Assembly: GCA_033297075.1 (NCBI GenBank)
Contig: MU858066.1
Span: 186,001-250,000, forward strand
Direction of reading: 5' to 3'
Length of the DNA: 64,000 nt
DNA from: Rhypophila decipiens
Taxonomy: Eukaryota; Ascomycota; Sordariomycetes; Sordariales; Naviculisporaceae
Numbering within the stretch: the stretch's first letter is position 1; every line of letters begins with the position of its first letter. This document shows positions 58,505 to 64,000 of this stretch, one piece after another. The position numbers and the translations under genes are program-made. Below the pieces are notes generated by a model. That model did not search any database, had not been told where the DNA came from, and worked only from the letters and a program-made list of their open reading frames with translations.

Positions 58505-59565
58505 ATGGGCAAAAGCCGTAAAAAAGAAGACTTCAATCCTGGATCGCCGGTAAGTGCGCGACTTCAATACCGGGGCCCCTCCCTGTCCCTCGAACCAGAC
58601 TAACAAACTTTCCAGAAACGGCTTGTACCATACTGTTGGTTGCAATTTAATGTAAAGACGTCTGAAGTGGTGAAGTCACGGACCCAGATCACGTTGCACG
58701 AGGCCTACTGCTGCGGCAGGCTGTTATGCGTTGTGATCAGGTCTGTTGTTCTTACTTTTTCTATCTCTGTTCTCTGGCCCTGCCAGAGAGCCTCTTATAG
58801 CTGTGAATGGTGGCAAGCCATTACGCGTCAGTTTACGCGGCTGTGGCAACTTATTACAAATACATGGTTCTGGCCACTGCCAGAACCTTCGCTTACAGCG
58901 TTTGATCCAACACATACAAAGAACCCCCACCCTACGACCACTCCCTTCACGAGATGCACATTCACCTCGTACCCAATCCCGATCTCCCCGCGATAGGTCA
59001 AGCCTGGGAGGTACACATGAAGATCCAGAGCCACTTTCTACGTCGCCTAACGCGAGGTGGTTTCTACTGGTCAGCAGCCAACATCGTACCCTCTCCCAAC
59101 TCGCCCGAGCCAGTCGACAAACAACGCCCCGGACACCCTCATTGCTGGGGATGGAAGCTGCTAGAACACCCAGGCAAGAAGGCAGAGGAATCCAACTGGT
59201 CTGCGAGTATTATGCTGTACACCGCAAATGTCGACACTCCCCGGGTATTTCGGCTTCAGCAACTGTGCAGGGACAATATCAGAGTCGTTTGGGGCGGTCC
59301 CTCGAAATATCGAGGCATGTGGTCGACTCAGTACAAAAAGGCCAAACCCGAGAAATATAATAAGCACCGTTGGTGGTTCTGCCCGGAGTACCAGTTGATG
59401 AAGCCCGCGGCCCCCTTATATGATGATGGCCGCAACAAGGAGGAGGAGAACCGAGGTGGCGGCAACATGGATGTTGACAGCAAGGACGAAGAAATGCGCG
59501 ACGACGACGACGACGACCTGGTCAGTGAGATTGACCACATGATTGAAGGATTTGTAATGTTGTGA
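58505..59565 (+). CDS. Orphan protein, copy 2, with uncertain or frameshifted 5' part
   Basis: The paralogue of the gene at 47037-47663. The certain part is 58954-59565 (203 codons from an internal Met), with GFYWSAANIVPS, WKLLEHPG, QLCRDNI and WWFCPEYQLM, and a Lys/Asp-rich acidic tail. Upstream, a good start (catcATGGG, 58505) and a textbook 66-bp intron (58550-58615, GTAAGT, CTAAC, CCAG) lead into a second exon beginning KRLVPYCWLQF. That frame stays open to 58996 but does not join the conserved frame by any good splice site. One additional C in the C5 run at 58924-58928 would make them continuous. So the gene carries a frameshift, or the assembly has a homopolymer error, or an intron is missed. 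Function unknown. Confidence 0.5.
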
Positions 59566-59610
59566 GAAGCAGGGAACACACAGGCCGGCCGGGTTCGAAA
59601 AGAGGAAAAG

Positions 59611-59740
59611 AAAAAAAAAGAAGTGACGTCTTGAGGACTCGAACTGCGAGCGGGGCGACTTATGACGATCCACGGGCCGAGGTGTGAAACGTTGTTATGT
59701 TTTCCTACGTGTCGCGGTTAACCACTGCACCAGCCGGCTT
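59611..59740 (-). ncRNA. tRNA-like Pol III element or tRNA pseudogene
   Basis: On the minus strand an A-box match TGGTGCAGTGG (59732-59722) lies 87 nt before a B-box match AGTTCGAGTCC (59645-59635), and nine T (59619-59611) follow as a Pol III terminator. The start GCCGGCTGGTGCAGTGGTTA looks very tRNA-like. No acceptor stem or normal T stem can be paired, so it is a degenerate tRNA or the tRNA-related head of a SINE rather than a working tRNA. It converges on the 3' end of orphan copy 2. Confidence 0.4.
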
Positions 59741-61332
59741 TTGGTTCTCTTTTGAGATCCGAATTGCGTCTGGGGGGTTTGGTGACTGGAGTGGCGGGGT
59801 AGCTCCCCTATATAGCTATGAAGCTGTTGCTGTTGCTATTGTTCCAGGCAGCAGCAGTCGAGTGTGGTCTGGTCCAAGGTGAGAGCTGTGAAGTGGGGGG
59901 GGGTTGGGGGGGGTCAGACCACGGTTGGGATGGGATTAGCTCTAGACTGCAATATCAATGGTAGAGATTTTCAGCATGATGAATGAGAAGATACTACCAT
60001 GTCTCGACGAAGCCGTCTCCTGAACCTACTAGTCTCAGTTGTATTGCCAACTCCCCCTTTCTGGGGCGAGAGTGAAGCCATACGATGGAACCAGAGAAAA
60101 TTCGGGGCCGAGAATTCTGTTTTACCAGTTCTCATATTCTTGTTGGCAATATCATGGGTGATGGGTCCAGGGCACCTCAAGCAATACTAGCTACCCATAA
60201 CCGGGAAACGAGGCATGGGTTCCTACACTGTGACTTGATGCTTCTATTACTTACTATAAACCATCCCTTCATCGCTTTATATCACCACTCTTTGGTACAA
60301 AATCCATCCAGAAATTCAGCCAAGCAAATCCCATTGTCCATTCCAACACTCGGTCGAGTTAAACCTTCATTACATAGGCTTAGGTACATGGCGGTATAGC
60401 TTATCTGAATGTTGATGACGATCAGGCACTGTATGTATCTTCAACTTTGGTTGTCACGGCAACCGACAACTGTGATCACGTGCCTACCTCAGCATGCGAC
60501 CACCACGAGATCCAACATGGACGACCACAGCGATTCGGTGGACTCATGTCCAAGAATCGTGGTTTAGGCGACTAACATGAATACGAAGGTACCCATACCT
60601 TCGTTTGCCAATTCCGCCGCCTATCGAGCATGTGGTCACTGGTCAGACCAGGGTCGCTCCTTCATTTCGAGCAGAGGAAAGCTGCGTGGGCCGAGCTCAG
60701 AGACGCGTTCCTGCCTGTCTGCCATGTGAGCTGATCTACCCCACGAAATCAGCCAGCTCCCTCTATTTATTCCTATCTCCATGCGGAGCTGTCACGGAAA
60801 CTTCCTCCTTCTCCTCCAGCTCTCCGGGCTACGCCGACAAATTTCACACGTATGCCGCCCTCCTCTTGCACAATCCTCTGGCGCAAAGAGACTAACTATA
60901 AAATCTCTAGCATCCTCTTTCTCTTTCTAGTCACTCACTTCGATTCACGATTTCACTCGTTTATCTTTGTGGGGAATTCGTCTTTCTAGGTCGCTCCCTC
61001 TCACATCGTCGGTCTAATCGCTCCACGAAAAAGTCACTCTCGGGTGAAAGCTCTCTGTTGATCATCAGCCCGCAGCGCGTAAGGTACACCATGATGCCTT
61101 CGTCAAAGTCCCTTCAATCTAGCTCACGCGAGAAAGCTCGTCAGATAGTTTCACTCTTCCTGGTTGAAGAGTAAACTTATCTCGACAAGATGCCCACGAA
61201 CCAGCGGCCAGTTTTCCGGTTCTACTCAGACATACCAGGGTCCATACTCAGAATCAACGACACGTTGATCACCCGTCTCGGCCGAACCAACCGGTCAGAT
61301 GACATACCCAACATCGCCTCCCGCCATACCCT
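59741..61332. other. Intergenic region with a G-rich tract
   Basis: A double run of G (nine, two T, nine or so) lies at about 59896-59916 and could form a quadruplex. Apart from short frames I see no gene before the unknown gene near 61190-61333. Confidence 0.45.
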
Positions 61333-62124
61333 TTGGAGCCACGTCTTCGCCCAAGGCTGGAACACAACCAGCACAAACCCCTTGCCCGGGCCAACCCAAC
61401 CCCGCCTCCCCCGGAAGGATACACCCTCCAAATCGGTACATTCCTCCACGATCTGCCCCCCGTACCCATCCCCGTTCACCTACGGATCACAACTGGATTT
61501 TTTGGCCCCTCCGGCCCGCCAACGCATTTCCCCCTCCCTCCCCAACGCAATCGGGGAGCACCCGCTTACCTCCGAGTATCATTAAACCCGCACACAAGTA
61601 TCGGTATAATCTTCGAGACCGTTGATGCAAAAGGCGACCTCGCCTACCCCAATGCCGACCCAACCACCACAGTCCTATCCTCAATGAGCCGCATATACGA
61701 TAACATCCTCCTCGACTCGGAATTCCCCACGATAAGGGATTCCCGCTCAAGAGCTATGCTCCGCCACGACGGCGCAACCATCAACCAGCTAAGCATATAC
61801 GACCGAGACTGGGTCATCTACTGGGCTCGAAACCGCCTTCTTAAGGCAATGGAGTTTCTGCGCCAAGTGGATCCCTCAAACTGGGAGATGATCGAGTGGG
61901 TTACTGCAGGCGGGGAATCTTATCAGCCGAGAGTAATAGCTAAAGACCGTAGTGTTGTTGTGGGCGGGAGGTACAATGTTGTGGAGAATCATGAGGAGGA
62001 CTATCGTGTGTTGAGAACTATTACTACCTGTGCGGATGTCGTTCGGGAGTTGGGCAGGATTGAGGTGTTGGAGGAGCGGAGTGGACCCAGGATGAGAACT
62101 GTCTTGGACGAGTCTGGATTGTGA
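61333..62124 (+). CDS. Hypothetical protein, no recognised domain
   Basis: An ATG-started frame of 263 codons has coding-like composition, most convincingly from about residue 70 (LRVSLNPHTSIGIIFETVD) to the end. The first about 60 residues are Pro-rich and less certain. Another ATG-started frame begins at 61190 (MPTNQRPVFRFYSDIPGS) and overlaps it. The real gene may start there and reach the longer frame by a splice I could not place, since no GT..AG pair with a proper branch keeps the phase. Segments such as YDRDWVIYWARNRLLKAMEFL and RTITTCADVVRELGRIEVL suggest a helical protein. No signal peptide or membrane segment. Function unknown. Confidence 0.55.
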   Translation: MEPRLRPRLEHNQHKPLARANPTPPPPEGYTLQIGTFLHDLPPVPIPVHLRITTGFFGPSGPPTHFPLPPQRNRGAPAYLRVSLNPHTSIGIIFETVDAKGDLAYPNADPTTTVLSSMSRIYDNILLDSEFPTIRDSRSRAMLRHDGATINQLSIYDRDWVIYWARNRLLKAMEFLRQVDPSNWEMIEWVTAGGESYQPRVIAKDRSVVVGGRYNVVENHEEDYRVLRTITTCADVVRELGRIEVLEERSGPRMRTVLDESGL

Positions 62125-62707
62125 ATATGAATAGGCAGCGATGATACCCCTGGGTTTCTTTTCTTGTTGGTCTGGCTTGTTTGTCCTGATTCTCTTGGCT
62201 GTAATTTGTTGCGATTATTCGGAGTTGAAAGGAACTGGCAAGAGTTCATTCTTAGGTAAATGATGATGATGTAAATGTATGGCGGACGAGCCACAACGAT
62301 GAAAACGTATAATACGGATTGTTGAAGCAGCATGTCAAGGAATGAGAACCTGTCATTGCTCCTTTCTGTTTCCCAAACTGCCTGACTTGTTCAGTTACTC
62401 TGTGTGATTGCAAGAGGACAATTCACCATACAGTATTCTACGGTAAATAGTCAACCTGCACTACCTGACCAGGGCCCTTGCTCGTGACTTGAAACGCCTT
62501 ATTATATTGTCAAATAGGCCCTTTACAAGCTGATAAAATGCATTATTTCTACAACAAAAACGTATTATCAAAGTCACTGGCAGGCCTAGCAACCTTGTCA
62601 ACCAGGTATACCAATTTGACTATTTACCGTGGAGTGCTGTAGATTCATGCTACCAAGTCTGCAGGGATTTCATCAGTCATCAGCCATAATAATCGTACCT
62701 AGAGCAT
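62125..62707. other. Intergenic region between unknown gene and USE1
   Basis: Convergent 3' sides of two genes. AT-rich, with no supportable gene or RNA. Confidence 0.5.
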
Positions 62708-63872
62708 TCAGAACCTCAGCTTGGGCAGGACAAATACAACCAAGACCAAGACGACCATGAGCCCGTACACCATGGCATACAACCTCAACCGACCCCAGTA
62801 CCCTTCTCCCTCGGTCATGCGCTGCAAGGTGCCCATCCTCCGAGTCACCGCGTCCATCCCCTCTCCCGTCTTGTTCATGCCATCACCGGTCCTGGCAACT
62901 AGTTCTTTATCCTCGTCCAACGAGCTCGACAATGCCTGCGAGGAGAGCTTCAATTCTCTTGCCATCTTGAGCATCGACTCGGAGAGGAAGTCCTGCTCTT
63001 CCCTTTGGTGATCCAAGATAGCCTCGGTGGTGGCAACTGTGGTAGTTTTGGACTGCTTTGGCGATGATGGACTGTCGCCGTACAGATGTGACCCTGTTGT
63101 ATGACCTCGGGCCTGCTCTTTCTTCTCTAATATTGGTTGTTTTTCCTCTTCGGATTTGTATGTCCCCCGCCCGCGCCGGGCCCGCAATGTCTGAGAGGTT
63201 TCCGCTTCTAAGCTCTGCTCTGACTCCTTCTCATTTGATGCCTCGTCCTGAGGTTTCTCCTGCTGAGGTATCGGTGGTGAAGGCGCTGGCATGTCTAACG
63301 GTATTGCTTTATTATCATGGTCGAGTTCCTCCGTCGTGACCGATTTTGCCGAGTCTAGACTCTCGCTGGGCGTCATTGTGATGATTTCGGCCAGGACGTC
63401 GTCCACGTCGGTGGTGTCGCTGTCTCCGTCTTGGTCGCCCCCCGCCTCGCCATTCTTGCTGGAATCCGCCGCGGCCATTTCAGCAAGGTCGCTCAATCGT
63501 TCGGTGATCTGGTCTAGGAGCTCCCTCTTTCGGTTCAAGTCGGTCTGCTGATCCTGCCTCCGAACGAGAATCTTGGTTCCCAGTGCATCTTGCTCGAGTT
63601 TGGTAAGGAGAGTGCGCGCATAGGTGATGTTCTGCAAAATATATGTTAGTATTGTCGTCTGGTAATATTTTTACCATGCCTGGAAGAGTGCATCCTACAG
63701 CTTGCGCCTTTTCCCTCTCGAATTCGTTGCTGCGCAATCTAGCCTCTCGCTCAGCATCGGCACGCAGGATCGTCTGTTGAAGGCGGCTCAGCAGTCTCGT
63801 CAAGTCGGTCAAGAGATCGACTTGTTGATTTGATTGTGGCGACAAAGTAACGCCTGGAATAAATCGGGCCAT
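62708..63872 (-). CDS. USE1: Use1-like SNARE of Golgi-to-ER transport
   Basis: Two exons, 63872-63699 and 63631-62708, give 365 residues. The 67-bp intron has GTAGGA, a CTAAC branch and TTGCAG. I start at ATG 63872 (MARFIPGVTL), because the frame upstream opens only with TTG. Use1 is an ER SNARE that acts with Ufe1 and Sec20 and the Dsl1 tether to fuse COPI vesicles. The N-terminal helices (DLLTDLTRLLSRLQQTIL, ITYARTLLTKLEQD) are typical of the family. The middle is acidic and Ser/Pro-rich. A SNARE-like heptad region starts near ILDHQREEQDFLSESML and includes MARELKLSSQALSSSLDEDKE and MNKTGEGMDAVTRRMG. A single C-terminal membrane anchor (LYAMVYGLMVVLVLVVFV) follows. Only a few residues (LPKLRF) follow the anchor, as expected for a tail-anchored protein. 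Confidence 0.9.
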
Positions 63873-64000
63873 GTTGTTTGTAGGTCTTGTCGTGGTTTGT
63901 TGTGTTGGTTGTTTTGTTGGAGTTGCGATTCTCAAAGCTGTCCTCTTGTTAAAGCCGGGATGGGATGACGTTGAGCTTGAGTTATACTGTATCCATGCAA

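Overview
The window looks like nuclear DNA of a filamentous ascomycete (Pezizomycotina), most likely a Sordariomycete. The genes are interrupted by short introns (51-83 bp, a few of 175-225 bp) with GT..AG ends and a CTAAC/CTGAC branch site shortly before the acceptor. The gene set is typical of moulds: a fused GARS-AIRS purine enzyme, a LaeA-like methyltransferase, a Zn(II)2Cys6 regulator, a DUF7702-type membrane protein, Cla4 and Kti12. No plasmid, virus, CRISPR array or bacterial operon is visible. Most gene models below were rebuilt by joining reading frames at splice sites, and the joined lengths are exact multiples of three. Gene family names rest on motifs recognised by eye, not on a search.

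Layout. 1-2.9 kb: no protein gene, but a 404-bp element with terminal inverted repeats. 2.9-11.5 kb: purine biosynthesis (ADE5,7), the vacuolar tethering subunit Vps18, and a LaeA-like methyltransferase. 11.5-16.2 kb: gene-free. 16.2-21.2 kb: a divergent pair, an NDP-sugar 4,6-dehydratase and an SLC35E3-like sugar-phosphate or nucleotide-sugar transporter. 21.2-25.5 kb: gene-free. 25.5-34.8 kb: polarity and cytokinesis genes (PAK kinase Cla4, DENN-type Afi1, a myosin regulatory light chain). 37.3-44.8 kb: two J-domain genes (a TPR/J co-chaperone and Sec63), then Kti12. 45.2-49.2 kb: a degenerate-looking HNH-like fragment, a 22-bp minisatellite, a Pol III-like RNA element, an orphan gene and a seven-helix membrane protein. 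49.2-55.7 kb: gene-free. 55.7-64 kb: a zinc-cluster regulator, a paralogue of the orphan gene with a second Pol III-like element, an unknown gene, and the SNARE Use1.

Functional themes. Several genes serve the secretory or endomembrane system (Sec63, Use1, Vps18, Afi1, possibly the transporter). Others serve polarised growth and actomyosin (Cla4, Afi1, Rlc1-like). These are ordinary housekeeping neighbours, not a gene cluster.

The most unusual signals are four. (1) The stop codon of the TPR/J co-chaperone sits in a leaky-stop context and is followed by 101 open codons that encode a charged linker and a membrane anchor. (2) Two separate 22-bp minisatellites 17 kb apart share one consensus. 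(3) Two related orphan genes each have a minus-strand A-box/B-box element within about 0.5 kb downstream; one of these elements ends in two stable hairpins and a T-run. (4) Several first exons are tiny (17 bp, 6 bp, possibly 3 bp), and one intron is GC-AG.
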